Below, piece by piece: positions 11,750-22,408 of a DNA stretch of 64,000 bases. The position numbers and the translations under genes were made by a program. The notes under the pieces are model-generated. The model did not search any database, had not been told where the DNA came from, and worked only from the letters and a program-made list of their open reading frames with translations. The DNA is from Spisula solida. Its lineage: Eukaryota; Mollusca; Bivalvia; Venerida; Mactridae. How positions within the stretch are numbered: the stretch's first letter is position 1; the number at the start of each line of letters is the position of its first letter. The DNA lies in assembly GCA_947247005.1 (NCBI GenBank), contig OX365945.1, positions 38,928,551-38,992,550 of the forward strand. Direction: 5' to 3'.

Positions 11750-12584
11750 ATGTTGTGAAGTCGTTTCTATTCGATTCCGTCAAGGAAAAGACAGGACACC
11801 GACAATGATGCGTTCATAAAGTACACTTGTATACAGATTATTCAGCAAGATGCATGACACTAGTGATTCAACCAGTGACCATAACTCTGTTTAACGGCGT
11901 AATAATCGCCTATTATAGCGAGGAGAAATTGACATGATCCTTGACCTTCAATTAGTATTTTAACAGCTGATTTATTTCATCGTCTATATTTATATCTCAG
12001 GTTATATATATTCATTAGCGGAAGTATCATAATTAGGCATGAGTAGGAATACAAACAAAAAATATTAATTTAGGTCAGATAGGGCACGATTTGATAGCGG
12101 AAATTGATACTTGTAGTATACTCATGCATAAGGTTGAGATCGTGTCAATATCTCCGTACTATATTCGCAATTAATGACCCTACTTAATTTGATATATTAC
12201 TTGCCTGAAACATGTTTTTGCTTTTCCAACTTTAGTTGATCTTTCATCATGTATTTCATACTCACATTTGTCATGTTGGCGGAAAATTCTGTCGCTTGGA
12301 GGCAACCGAGGGCATATCTATGTGTTTATTAACACTGACTCAATATAAAATATATTTTGCATTTCCATGGGGTTTCTCTCGGTCTCTACTGAGTTACCAG
12401 TGGTGGCTGAGGTCCCTGTGGTTACAAAATTCAGTCATCTGACTGTAGTTTTTTATGAGCATTTAAGACTTGTCCGAGCGTTGTCTCAAATAAAAAACTG
12501 GCATATCTTAAAAGGTCTCATTTGTTTAGATAAGTCACATTTGGTTAAAATACATATTTACTGTAGACATGATTTTTATACGGT

Positions 12585-12755
12585 ACATCGAGCGTACCTG
12601 GTCTTATTACGGGGTACCTGGAGTGTACGTCCCGATATAGTTTTCATCTCGAGTACCTGGAGCGTACTCGATCTTATTACGGGGTACTTGGAGCGTACGT
12701 CCCGATATGTTTCAACTCGAGTACCTGGAGCGTACTCGATCTTATGACGGTGTAC
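12585..12755. repeat. Tandem repeat, about 69 bp (dimer of a roughly 34-bp unit)
   Basis: The motif GTACCTGGAGCGTAC alternates with ACGTCCCGATAT and TCGATCTTATTACGGGG. GGGGTAC begins at 12611 and again at 12681, and TACTCGATCTTAT at 12665 and 12733. About 2.4 copies. Open frames on both strands (12367-12747 plus, 12576-12824 minus) cross it and are probably incidental. Confidence 0.8.
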
Positions 12756-13194
12756 GACATATTTATCTCGGTAGTTTGTTACAGTAAATTGATATACGGT
12801 TTGATAAATAATCCGGGAATCCATGCCCTCGGTTGTTGCCTTCCTTAAAGCGTGTTTAACTCTAACAGCGTTACCAGTTAGAGTTCAAGTCAACATGGCC
12901 ATTATATGCCACTTTAATTAAATCTATTAACATGTGCTTATCAGGCAAGTCTATATCTACTATATGTATAATACTATGCATTACTATGATGATTGGGTAA
13001 TATTCGTTTGTCATTTCTAAAAGGCAATTATATAATTAAATATTGATTACTGTCTACAGTTGTTTTTGAACTTTTATCTTGGAATAAATCGATTTTATTG
13101 TGTTAGTATGGCAAAATCCGATGTTCAGTTTTGTTCAAATATAAGTTTAACACCTCTCGTATACCGTGCTATAATAAAACTTACATGTGTATCT
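12756..13194. other. Unassigned A+T-rich DNA
   Basis: Nothing recognised. Confidence 0.4.
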
Positions 13195-13535
13195 TGTAGA
13201 ATAGCATATCTCAAATAATAATGAGCAATTATTTCAGAGTGGTCACTAACGCTGCGTTATTTTGTTGCCTAGCAACAGATTTACCCACTTTTGATCAATT
13301 TTCTCGGAATGTGTTCTTTTCCTTGCCATGCTGTTCTAAAACTAATCACTGTTTCACCATTTCTTTTCAATAAGATGAACATATCTCAAGGAGTCCAGTA
13401 ATCGTAATAGAAATAAAACGTATTACTTCGCTTTAGAAAAAAATGATTCGTTCTTTTGGATGGGGTAAAATTGTGGTTTTAAGACCATCATATAAAATGA
13501 CAATTTACATTTTCGTCAGGTATATTTTCTATATT
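13195..13535 (+). repeat. Dispersed repeat with GTTGCCTAGCAAC palindrome (partner at 42.2 kb, inverted)
   Basis: An approximate inverted copy of this block occurs at 42215-42560. Matching landmarks are GTTGCCTAGCAAC, CTAAAACTAATCACTG, TTTCTTTTCAATAA, GGAGTCCAGTAATCGTAATA, TTCTTTTGGATGGGGTAAAA and CATTTTCGTCA. The palindrome at 13264-13276 is X-box (RFX)-like, and a related GTTGCCTGGCAAC occurs at 13692-13704 just beyond the repeat. No coding capacity. Family not named; probably a non-autonomous element. Confidence 0.7.
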
Positions 13536-13879
13536 GGGTGAATAAATCAACTACATGTAGAATACTCTCATAGATTAATGTATTACGAAATAAATGATAT
13601 GTTCGAAAATGTCAGATTTATCTTTATGTTTCCATAGCAATGCAAACTTTTGTTCTTCTAACAGCATGAACGCATTGAGTTGTCCTCTTTGGTTGCCTGG
13701 CAACAAGAATCAAATTGTCATAACAAAGATTGGTATTCGCCAGTGAGATACCATATTTCACGATAATGCACAGAAAATATACGAATCAAATTTACAAGAA
13801 AAAGGAGTCCAATTAAAAATTGATTTTGTTTCGTTACTGATAGATATAAGCTACTATATGAAGCTGTGTAAAGTTATAT
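13536..13879. other. Unassigned DNA
   Basis: Only the X-box-like GTTGCCTGGCAAC at 13692-13704 stands out. Confidence 0.4.
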
Positions 13880-14372
13880 CGACATTCGATATACGGCAGT
13901 AAAAAAAGGCGAATGTAGTGCAGCACGACGACAATTGGACGACATTCACAAATTTGAATGCCGTATGTAGCACGACATACGACATTGGACGATTGGACGA
14001 CATTAAAAACAATCGTCACAAATCGGATATTGTATACCTATTATGTAACAAGAATTCTGATTGGCTTAATATTTACGGAATACTACTACAGTGTGTTGAT
14101 CCCTTTACCTCGAGTTGTGTAATACCGTATCTCGCGAGATCGCTAGGTCGAACGAGATGCGGTATGGCGCAAGCAACGAGAGGTAAAACGGCTTGACGGA
14201 TCAACACAACTGCAGTAATATTCCTTTTATTATATATTTATTTGTACCTACAGAAGTGAAAAAAGTGCCTTTACTGCCCGACATACGACATTGGACTACA
14301 TTAACAAAATCGAATGTCGTATGTTGTGCTGCACGATATTCGAATTCTTGATTGTCGTCCAATGTCGAGTCC
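13880..14372. mobile_element. MITE-like element with ACGACATTGGACGAC motifs, hosting a smaller fold-back
   Basis: Left block (13884-14020) holds AGTGCAGCACGACGACAATT and several GACATTGGACGACATTA copies. Right block (14275-14372) holds the inverted set: CGACATACGACATTGGAC, then GTCGTATGTTGTGCTGCACG, then GATTGTCGTCCAATGTCG. The two sides are separated by the fold-back at 14078-14223. Ends are approximate and no target duplication is certain. Confidence 0.5.
14078..14223. mobile_element. Compact palindromic MITE, about 145 bp
   Basis: The left half starts GGAATACTACTACAGTGTGTT then GATCC, and continues CTTTACCTCGAGTTG and AATACCGTATCTCGC. The right half mirrors it as GAGATGCGGTATGGCGC, CGAGAGGTAAA, and GGATCAACACAACTGCAGTA then ATATTCC. 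Arms are about 60-65 bp with almost no loop, so a single strand would fold into one long hairpin. It sits inside the larger repeat at 13880-14372. Confidence 0.75.
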
Positions 14373-15296
14373 ACTTCACAAAGCTTTTTAACTATTAAAT
14401 TTTGGATGCCTGTTTGTTTTGTATATTTTGAAATAGAGGCTTGCAGTGTTAATGGCGACAAGGGATATTAAGATATTTATTATGTATGTTAACCCGAAGT
14501 TGTCTTTATGGACAAGGTAACACAAATCCTCCATATAGTTACTCACAGACAAACCTATCAGAAATAATGAAACGTCTAGACACTGGATAATATACATTGA
14601 CGCTTAAATACTCACTACTTCTGTATGTGCACTTTTTACGGATCACTATGCTGGGAGAACGTTAGACGGAACAGTAATTACTTACAACGAGGGTGAAGCT
14701 GTTACATTGTACAAGGAACACCACCCACAAGAAAATGGACACATGAACGCATTAGCATAAAATAATTGCAAAGTCGGTATATTCCTGCATTCTGATTGGC
14801 TAAGACTAGGCGTTTGTACATCAGTGAACCTCCGTTTACAATTGTGTAAACGTCCTTGTGGCCATTGCGGTTCTAAGCATCCACCCTCGAATTGCAATAA
14901 AAGCCAATCATGTTTAATCGGCACACAATTCCAATCAATGTATTTTAAATTTTGGTCTACTCATATGAACTTACGAAAATCAACAGAATTGAAAAAATAG
15001 GTTGGAGAGTCAAATTCAAAATGATCGTCACGGCTGTACATTTTAGCACCCGAATAGCTCTTCAGATGTAGTTTGACACCAGGCTTTACATACCTAAGGT
15101 TAGTCACATGGTCATCGTAACCAAACTTGTTCAGCAATTGTTATGAAAACTGAAGTCCATTAATTAGTTATGTATAATGACGTCATTAAATCAAGCTCAT
15201 TTTGTGGATATTGTAGAAGTTAATTTTAACAGCACCAATGTATTCGTTGCTGATAATGATTGCGTGTCGTTTCAAAAGCTCTTTTTGAATCATGAT
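14373..15296. other. Unassigned DNA
   Basis: No gene supported. Minus-strand frames at 14388-14597 and 14682-14924 have no recognisable motif. Confidence 0.4.
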
Positions 15297-15412
15297 GATT
15301 AAATGACTATTTGTTGAAGTTCACCGATGTCTAAACACCCGATCTGAAGGACCACATTTAACATAAACCGTCCCTTCACATTGGTGAACTTCAACAAATG
15401 GTCTTTTAATCC
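15297..15412. mobile_element. Small fold-back element, about 116 bp
   Basis: GATTAAATGACTATTTGTTG, then AAGTTCACCGATGT, at the left is mirrored by CATTGGTGAACTTCAACAAA, then TGGTCTTTTAATCC, at the right. Arms are about 32 bp and the loop about 50 bp. No target duplication identified. Confidence 0.6.
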
Positions 15413-16399
15413 TTTAATAATGAAAGATTATTCATTAAGATGGAGTAATGGTAAACATACATGGGTACTTTACTTTGTTTAACCTCTTCTCTCTCCTCAC
15501 AAGACAAGGACACGTGTAAGTCACAAAAAGCCATCGTCTTGACAAACTACAACATACACCCAACCGGTTAACACTAATGCTGTGCCCAAAGTCATACATA
15601 CAAAGGCCACATAGTAGTTTCCGTATTTCTTACAATGTACACAGTGTAGTTTTTGGCCTATCATGCCACAGATATGATACCAATTTCTCAGCCTTTTCGA
15701 ATTGGCAGACGGCCAAATCCAATTTCCCAAAACTCTAATTACATTACATGCGCATACATTCTCAGATCTCACTAACTCGCCTTTAAAAATGCAGAACATC
15801 ATTATTTAACATGACAGCTTCATGTAAAAGTGTAAAAGAAATAGTATTGAAGCAAAATTGGCATTGACAACAACACATTCGCAATAAAAGAGTAGTTCCC
15901 CTCATACCTCACTAACCCGCCTTTAAAAGTAGGAAGGGAGATAACTGCGTAGGAGTACAAATGCCGTACGGACTTTTCCGATTGCAATATTCTTAGACTG
16001 GATTACCTCCCCTATCACTACGTTTACAATGCAATGTCGTCATTTTGTGAGCAAACGAATTAGTATGATTTGGTATACTGATAACAAAAGCTCTTTTGAT
16101 AATTGGTGATCACGCTGTTATAGTTCAGAAATGGAAGCATGAAAAGGTGACCGTGATTTCGATTTCCATTGAAAATTTCGCTATGCTTTTCGCATTATTT
16201 GCCAAACATTAACAAGGAAATACTACATTCTCGATATTGACATTACACGGTAAACCCCGTTTTTCCTGAACCGGAATTTTACGGTCAGGGGGGTAGCGGA
16301 CAACAGGCCGTATAGCTGGAGTGTATATAATTATACTTTTTTCAACGTTTAAACATTAAACACATATAAAACAATTATCACACAATTATCTCGCACATT
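15413..16399. other. Unassigned DNA
   Basis: A short direct repeat (CACTAACTCGCCTTTAAAAATG near 15773 and CACTAACCCGCCTTTAAAAGT near 15908) is the only structure seen. The 93-codon minus-strand frame at 15521-15802 is unrecognised. Confidence 0.4.
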
Positions 16400-16858
16400 G
16401 TCTCCCAATTAATTCCGTAATACAAAATATACCAGATTTATATAGAGCCCTTTTCATGCGCGATCACACGTTCAAAGGCACTTTACATGGTAGTGTTGCA
16501 GCCACAAGGGCGCAGATGTATCCTCTACCAGTGCAGATACAGCATGATCTGACCAGAGGGAAAGACTGAGATAAAGCCCCTGAAAGGGAGAGAGAGACAT
16601 TAAATAGAGGCATGTCCGGCGCTGCAGAAGTGCGCCTAACTCTTATTTCGAATACACAGCCTGGTTCTTTAATGTGCCCGGTGTATAGCACCGATACACA
16701 GCTTCCTGACACCTTTAACCAGATACTTTGCATGACACACGGTCAGATATAGCGGAAAATATTATAAATATTTCAGAAATGTCAAGTTCCGATGCCGGGG
16801 ATTGAAACCACGACCTCTGGATTGACAGTCCAGTGCGTTACCGCTGAGCTAAATCCGC
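16400..16858 (-). mobile_element. tRNA-derived SINE, apparently full length
   Basis: Read on the minus strand, the element starts at 16858 with a tRNA-like head ending about 16786. RNA polymerase III box A (TAGCTCAGCGG) is at 16841-16851 and box B (GGTTTCAATCC) at 16799-16809. The anticodon arm (16817-16833) has a perfect 5-bp stem CTGGA/TCCAG and loop CTGTCAA, placing GTC at the anticodon, so the head derives from tRNA-Asp. The acceptor stem does not close, which argues against a functional tRNA. The body contains CACCGGGCACATTAAAGAACC and, near the 3' end, GATCGCGCATGAAAAGGGCT followed by CTATATAAATC, resembling the conserved central and tail regions of metazoan SINEs. The 3' limit is approximate. 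Confidence 0.85.
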
Positions 16859-17819
16859 TTATATCCCGGAAAACGGTCTTTACACTGTAATGGCAATATG
16901 GTGATTTTTGTTCAATATGTGACTGTGCATGTATGTGGGTAGTGGGTGGGCAATAATGGGATTCTGAGATCTCCTGTTTATCACTAGTAGTACATAAAGA
17001 AGATACAGAGTTGAGCATGACCAATAGATTAACCCTACAACTTTCTAAGGTCAACATAACTGGCAGTAAAAGAGGAAGTGTATTTTCTACAAACATTTTT
17101 GATCCGTTTACATTTACTTCAGTTTAGTCAGTAAACTGTTTCCCAAGCGAATATAGTTTAGACCCAGGCATACAGAGCTTTCAGTGCTTTGATTTTATAT
17201 TTTTACATCCTAGTAGAGATGGCCAGTTAAAGCCTGTACGACTAGGGCACTATCATGTCAATTGAATTTGTGATTTTTTCATAAGCAGGCAATATGTACT
17301 CGTATATTAAGTAATGCTATTTTAATGTTTATTATAACGTTCCTCGTATTCAAACGGATTTAATACATGGTTATATTGAAAGCAGAACATGTCATCGGAC
17401 ATCAAAAGATGGGGGACACAGGCACTTACTCGTAGTCATGTGTTTCGTTTTATTCGGAAAATACAGAACATCCAACTTCTAAAACACAATTAGTTAAGAA
17501 TAATTCAGCAGGTTTTAATCACTGGCTTAAAAAATAATGGACATAACGGTAAAAATCCGTTGTAACAAAAGAATTGATAACTCGCTCGAATAACATGTGT
17601 GCAAACCCGAACGCTGTTTTATTGGCACTAGTATATGACGTCATTGAAAAATATTCCAAAATAGTAACCGGAAACCATACGATTCATGTGCTGAACAGTA
17701 TTTATATTTCGAATTGCGGGAAACGCCAGTTGCGCATGACACATACTAGTCTAGAAAAGCAAGAACTATCGCTGAAGGTGATGAATATCACCGAACATTT
17801 TACGATGTAAAATAAAAAA
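16859..17819. other. Unassigned DNA
   Basis: No gene supported. The 78-codon plus-strand frame at 17574-17810 is unrecognised and abuts the fold-back element. Confidence 0.4.
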
Positions 17820-18349
17820 GTGACAAAAAGTATGGCATGTGGTATATCAAACTGACCAGAAAGATATCAGGAACTCAAATCCGATATAAATTTGCTGTAT
17901 ATGACATCCTGGGTGCAAATATTGGTGTAAAACATTACAAAATATAGGCGAAAAGTGTGAATTTTTGGAATCGATGTACTACAGTGGTATTAATCATTTC
18001 ATTTGAAAATAAATCACTACAATAGGTGTATATTTACTATATTAACATAAGGTTTTCAAGATATCAGAATCTGGCATCGTGATATTAAGCAAAATTTACT
18101 ATTTGGGGTAAATAATAACAAAATATCAACGAAATGTGATTTTTTTGGAATTGGCAATCAACGTCGCCATTGATAGCATTAAATTCATATGAAAAAATTC
18201 ACTTTCCGCTTATATTTTGTAATGTTTTACCACAAAATAGCCCGTTTTGCACTCAGTATGTCATATACAGTAATATTTATATCGGATTCGAGCTCCTGAC
18301 ATCTTCTTGTCCAGTTTGATATGTCACATGCCTTACTTTGCGTCACTTC
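17820..18349. mobile_element. Fold-back element with about 140-bp arms, about 530 bp
   Basis: The left arm (17820-17958) reads GTGACAAAAAGTATGGCATG, then GTATATCAAACTGACCAGAA, and ends GAAAAGTG. The right arm (18198-18349) is its inverted copy, running from CACTTTCCGC to GATATGTCACATGCCTTAC and GCGTCAC. Both arms contain ATCCGATATAAAT or its complement, GTATATGACAT and ACATTACAAAATATA. The loop has no coding signal. Non-autonomous, superfamily unknown. Confidence 0.8.
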
Positions 18350-18737
18350 AACAACAATGACGCAACAAAATGACATTATTTAGCAACATATATTCAAAAG
18401 AGAGGGTGCTTGTTCACGCACAAAGATGTGACAGTAGAGTACGTGTAATAATAAACAAGAAAAATGTCTAACACGATCATCATGTCCAGTTAAATAAGTC
18501 AGAAAATAATAAAAAGCTCAAGATAAATTTCAACAAATACGTACATGAGTGAAATTTCTGTTTTGTACTTTTTTGTATCCTGCTAATAAAATATGCTACG
18601 CCATTGAAATGTTAACTTTCTGTTATTAATAAGCACATATATTATATAGCGACACATGTATGTTTGCAGTGGATGAAAGATGCGTGGATAACTCTATTTT
18701 TTGTATGGAATATCGTTATAATTATATTAATCATACA
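18350..18737. other. Unassigned A+T-rich DNA
   Basis: Nothing recognised between two mobile elements. Confidence 0.4.
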
Positions 18738-18739
18738 TA

Positions 18740-19717
18740 CAGGGTGATCCAAAAAACATGTCCAACAAACAAAGCGTAATAAAAAATACTGTTTAAGATG
18801 TTATTTTTTAACTTTACACAATTAAAGCAAGTACATGTAAGATTTTGTTAAACAAATATTTTAACTATAATGCGAACAAACAACTTTACAAGAGGTGTGC
18901 GTTTTTCAATACCAGCGTAAGACGACGTAGAAAGTTCTGAATGACGTCACTGTACAAGCTCATAGAATGATCCAAACCCATTTGTCCGCTAATTGATTCC
19001 TTAAAAACAAGTCAAGTGGTTGGTTTTGAAAAACACTTTCCTTTTTAAGGAACTCCATCAGAAGAAATCCAATGGACTAAGAGCGGGCGAATGTAGAAAC
19101 CATGCATGCGTTGTCTGAAGAGAAATCTACCCGATCACCAAAATGATCGTCCGTCATACAATGTCCAGCATTACATTCCCGCATGTGAAATCATCTGTGT
19201 ACCGTTCGTCTTTTCAATTGAATGCACTCTGTTGTAGTGCCAGATATATCCTTCATAACACCTCTAACATAACATTGGGGTTTCCTCTACAACTTGATGA
19301 ATAAACTCAACATTCTCAACCATACGTCCACTACAAAATCAGTCTACAATTCCTTTAAGTTCTCTACGTCTACCATTAATCCAAGCTCTTATGTTCCTTA
19401 CAGTCCAATGGGTCTCCAATTTTGACCCATTTCTTCTAATTTGCTTTCTTTATGATACTGATGACTTTGGGTTCAGAATTCTAAGTTTTCTTAAATGCAG
19501 GCTATTTGCCTACTCTATAGTACACCTTTACAATTTCTGCGTTTTAGCCATCTTAGAACTCTTAGAACTACTATGACATTATATGACGGTCGTCTTTATA
19601 TTCAACAAAAACTTTATTCAATTTTCTTTCTGTCAATACCAAAAACAATAACTATACAACAAAACATCGCGTAGTTATTAAGCTTGTTTGCGGGACATGT
19701 TTTTTTGGATCACCCTG
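18740..19717 (-). mobile_element. Tc1/mariner-superfamily element with decayed transposase
   Basis: The ends are inverted: CAGGGTGATCCAAAAAACAT then GTCC on the left, and GGACATG then T-rich GGATCACCCTG on the right. Each is flanked by TA (18738-18739 and 19718-19719), the superfamily's target duplication. On the minus strand near 19040-19110 the translation reads WFLHSPALSPLDFF, a stop, then WS. This matches the transposase block that in related elements reads WPARSPDLTPLDFF followed by LWG, around the second and third catalytic acidic residues. The start (MAKTQKL) near 19545 and other frames contain stops. At 978 bp it is shorter than active relatives. Pseudogene; the exact family (rosa-like, DD41D) is inference. 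Confidence 0.8.
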
Positions 19718-19733
19718 TACGTAGATTTACATA

Positions 19734-21180
19734 CAGGGTGATCCATTTATTCAGCACATTAGTAAATGCTTATAACTTCAACATCATTAAAGCTATCATA
19801 TTAAAGAAAACTTATAAGTGCAGAGTATACGAGGGTCATTCATTAAATTCGTAGACTAGGTTCATAATTTTAAAACCTAATGCCACTGAGAAATACAAAC
19901 TACACCACATCAAACTACAGCCTTTCGGACACAAGTGCAGAACATATTGCATGAAACAACGCATTTTATAAGAAAATATGGCTAAATTAAGATTTCCATC
20001 CTACCGCTACCACCACACACTGCTATTTTAGCGACGTTATTGACGTTTCGCCGTTCCTCAAATGGTAATCCCGGAATGAAATTATGTCATTTATATGGAA
20101 ATAAACATAAATATTCAAATTGTATATGACTAAATATATCTACCACAATATATTATATTGTCTAAGTCCAGTATACCATGCTGCTCTTCAGAAATTTGCT
20201 TTTGCCACTTTAAAACAAGGCCACTACATGCAGTATGTTCTCCATTCGCTCTCTGTAGCAACTCTTAGGTGTTTGCTGTGTTTCTCCAAGACCTGTGCAC
20301 AATGTAATAGTCGCACGAATTTCCTTACGTTTATTCATAGACATTTTGACGTTAATTAAAACGTAACTCGCCTTGATCAAATAGTGTTTTATTCAAACTT
20401 CAACGTCCAAATAACTTCAGAATTTCACGAAATGTCATGATAATATCTCGCAATAATCTGACTGAAATTTGAGTATGTAAATTAACTAATTTGGAATGTA
20501 CAACTAGTTGAACTAATGAAAAAGGTATGTAACGCCGGTCGGGGTGGTAGGACGTTACTATGGTAATATTACGGCTAATGATGTCATGCTTCTGGATTGG
20601 ATTATTGAAGATAAATTGGTATTGACTTTAGGTAATATGTCAATGCTTGTAATGATGTAAGAACTTATTATTTATAAGCAATTATATCAAATGAGAGCGA
20701 TAGTCTACGAATATATTGAATGACCCTCGTATGTGTAAGTTTTGTTCTGATCTAAAATGGATATTCAACAATAGAATCCTTATCTAAAACAGACGTTCAA
20801 TGTGACCACCTATTTTCTATAAAACGAGTTTCAAACGTCGTTTTAAAGTCTGTACATGACGCTGTTGCATGCAACTAGGCAACCAGACTATTTTCCCGAA
20901 GAATCGAATGTTTCATTTCATTGGACTTATCCAACAGTATTCCTTCTTGGCGGCACATGTGTATTTGGACTCACTTTTCAAGGTTGTTGTTAAATCTGCG
21001 AAATATTTGTAGGAATCGTGCCAAGATCAGCGCGCTTAATGTCTATGTTCGACGCCATTTTGAAGATAGCTTGACTTGCGTAGTTACAACGAATCCCCGT
21101 AACTATGAGGGGCGTGGTTACGATGCGTCTGCAGAAAGGTCAATTGAATCAGGGGGTAGTCTGGGAACTTGACTAACCAC
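19734..21180 (-). mobile_element. Second Tc1/mariner-like remnant, one end missing, hosting a nested copy
   Basis: Begins CAGGGTGATCCATTTATTCA after TA at 19732-19733, so it shares the CAGGGTGATCC terminus of the neighbouring element. The nested element at 19830-20729 splits it. Beyond that, the minus strand near 20785-20815 reads GGHIERLF, like the C-terminal NGGHxEHL motif of rosa-type transposases. Near 21061 the minus strand starts MASNIDIKRADLGTI. The catalytic core appears deleted and the second terminus was not found. The right limit is approximate. Confidence 0.6.
19830..20729 (-). mobile_element. Nested mariner-like deletion derivative, 900 bp
   Basis: Inverted termini of about 27 bp start CGAGGGTCATTCATTAAATT on the left and are mirrored by AATATATTGAATGACCCTCG on the right. 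Both are flanked by TA (19828-19829 and 20730-20731). On the minus strand from about 20355 the translation MSMNKRKEIRATITLCTGLG, then a frame-shifted LVLKWQKQ, resembles the N-terminal helix-turn-helix region of mariner transposases. No catalytic domain remains. It is inserted in the element at 19734-21180, so it is younger. Confidence 0.75.
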
Positions 21181-21231
21181 TGATGTAAGAGGATGGGTAT
21201 GCGTTACCATGGTTATTAAAATAGACGGTTT

Positions 21232-21789
21232 AATACAAAACGTTCAGGTGCTCATACACAACAGCCAATTAAAGAAAAACCAAAGGTACTGATCAAGGGT
21301 GACTCGGTGACACGTGTACTTAAAACACCCGATATGGCAGATGATGTAATGGATGTTTTAATCAAGACCCATCCTGGTGCCAAATTGACCACCATCAATG
21401 ATAGCTTGATCTCTCTACAAGAACAACACAACAACAACCTGCATACATTTGACTCCATCGTCATTCATGCCGGAATTAATGACATTTCAAACGATGAAGA
21501 ACCAAAAGCTATTCTTCAACACTTCCAGGAACTAGTAAAAAATATAAAGAAACATCATAATCAACCAAACATTGTTATATCCTCAATACTACTAAAGAAA
21601 TATGACAGACTTTCTACAACAAACATCCAAAGTCTCAACAAATCACTCCAGACGTACTGTACAGAGGAAGGATTTATAGACAACACAACACACTTCATGT
21701 TCAATGACAAATCTGCAGACAAATCTCTCTACCGAGATGAAGTTCATCTATCTTGGAAATGTGCAGCAGTACTTACAAATAGTAATTAA
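21232..21789 (+). pseudogene. LINE ORF1 remnant with SGNH/GDSL esterase domain (CR1-like)
   Basis: The open stretch contains the three SGNH-hydrolase landmarks in order: GDS (21298-21306, in KGDSVTRVL), GIND (21472-21483, in HAGINDIS) and DEVH (21736-21747, in RDEVHLSW). These give the Ser, Asn and Asp/His catalytic set. Esterase domains of this kind are known in ORF1 of CR1-like non-LTR retrotransposons, where their role in transposition is unclear. The GDS block lies upstream of the first ATG (21307), so the true start has been lost and the frame is 5'-truncated. The frame ends TAA at 21787-21789, where an inserted repeat begins. The ORF1 C-terminus resumes at about 22084-22245 (reading IREPQLKILEQPQHIEKQ) in another frame. 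The endonuclease and RT parts of the same LINE follow. Confidence 0.8.
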
Positions 21790-22083
21790 GAAGTGCAAGC
21801 AATACAGAAGTCCCTTACCAGTTTGAGGCCATTTTCAATGTTTCTGTTGCCATAGCAACCACAATTTTTGTCAGAATCAAAATATTAGTAGACGGACGTG
21901 CATAATCCCCTTACTGCCCCCTATCCACATATCAAGTTTCATAAACCTAGCTTGAAAACTGCTTGAGTTATGGCAGGATCCAGATTTGGGCATATTTTCA
22001 CTCTTTCTGTTGCCATAGCAACCACAATTTTTGTCAGAATCAAAATACTTTTAGACGTGCATAATCCCCTTATTGCCCCCTAT
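21790..22083. repeat. Inserted repeat with two X-box-bearing units (163-bp period)
   Basis: TTTCTGTTGCCATAGCAACC, then ACAATTTTTGTCAGAATCAA and GTGCATAATCCCCTTA, occurs at 21841 and again at 22004. Each unit carries GTTGCCATAGCAAC (21846-21859 and 22009-22022), a 14-bp match to the RFX X-box pattern. The block interrupts LINE ORF1. It belongs to a class of modular bivalve repeats; ends are approximate. Confidence 0.7.
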
Positions 22084-22245
22084 CCGAGAACCTCAACTTA
22101 AAATTCTCGAACAACCACAACATATTGAAAAACAGAACCCAGTCATTCACGAACGTACTTTTATAAACAATTCTTCACATTCTAACAACTACAGCAAAGA
22201 ACATGAGGATGCCAATTCACCAGCACCCAATTGTATAAACGCTGG
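22084..22245 (+). pseudogene. C-terminal part of the LINE ORF1
   Basis: Open codons read EKQNPVIHERTFINNSSHSN and then SKEHEDANSPAPNCINAG before a stop. The Asn/Gln/Glu-rich composition matches a linker rather than a folded domain. I assign it to the same LINE because it lies between the esterase segment and the endonuclease segment with the same orientation. Confidence 0.5.
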
Positions 22246-22408
22246 TTAAATTTTAACCGCGGTTAAAGTTACCAAAATGGTTCAAAGTCTGGTTAAATCG
22301 TAGAAACCGATTGTATAAAAATCTGGTTAGTTCTAACTATGGTTAAAAATGCGGTTAAAAGTTATCCACATCCCTTAGCTGGGTTACGGTTAACCAAAAC
22401 TTTTACCA
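22243..22408. mobile_element. MITE-like insertion rich in GGTTAA/TTAACC
   Basis: Starts CTGGTTAAATTTTAACCGCG and ends near GGTTAACCAAAACTTTTACC then AG. Short inverted blocks (GGTTA and TAACC) recur throughout, and ATTGTATAAA occurs at its edge and again inside. It separates ORF1 from ORF2 of the LINE. Boundaries are approximate. Confidence 0.5.

Larger units (their letters stand above)
11226..12584. other. Unassigned DNA with a TA microsatellite and one possible exon
   Basis: Contains the (TA)n run at 11376-11399 and the open frame at 11471-11749, listed separately. Otherwise nothing supported. Confidence 0.4.

Noticed and set aside
16786..16858. Functional tRNA-Asp gene
   Set aside because: The anticodon arm and pol III boxes are good, but the acceptor stem (GCGGATT against the 3' side) does not pair and a SINE body follows.
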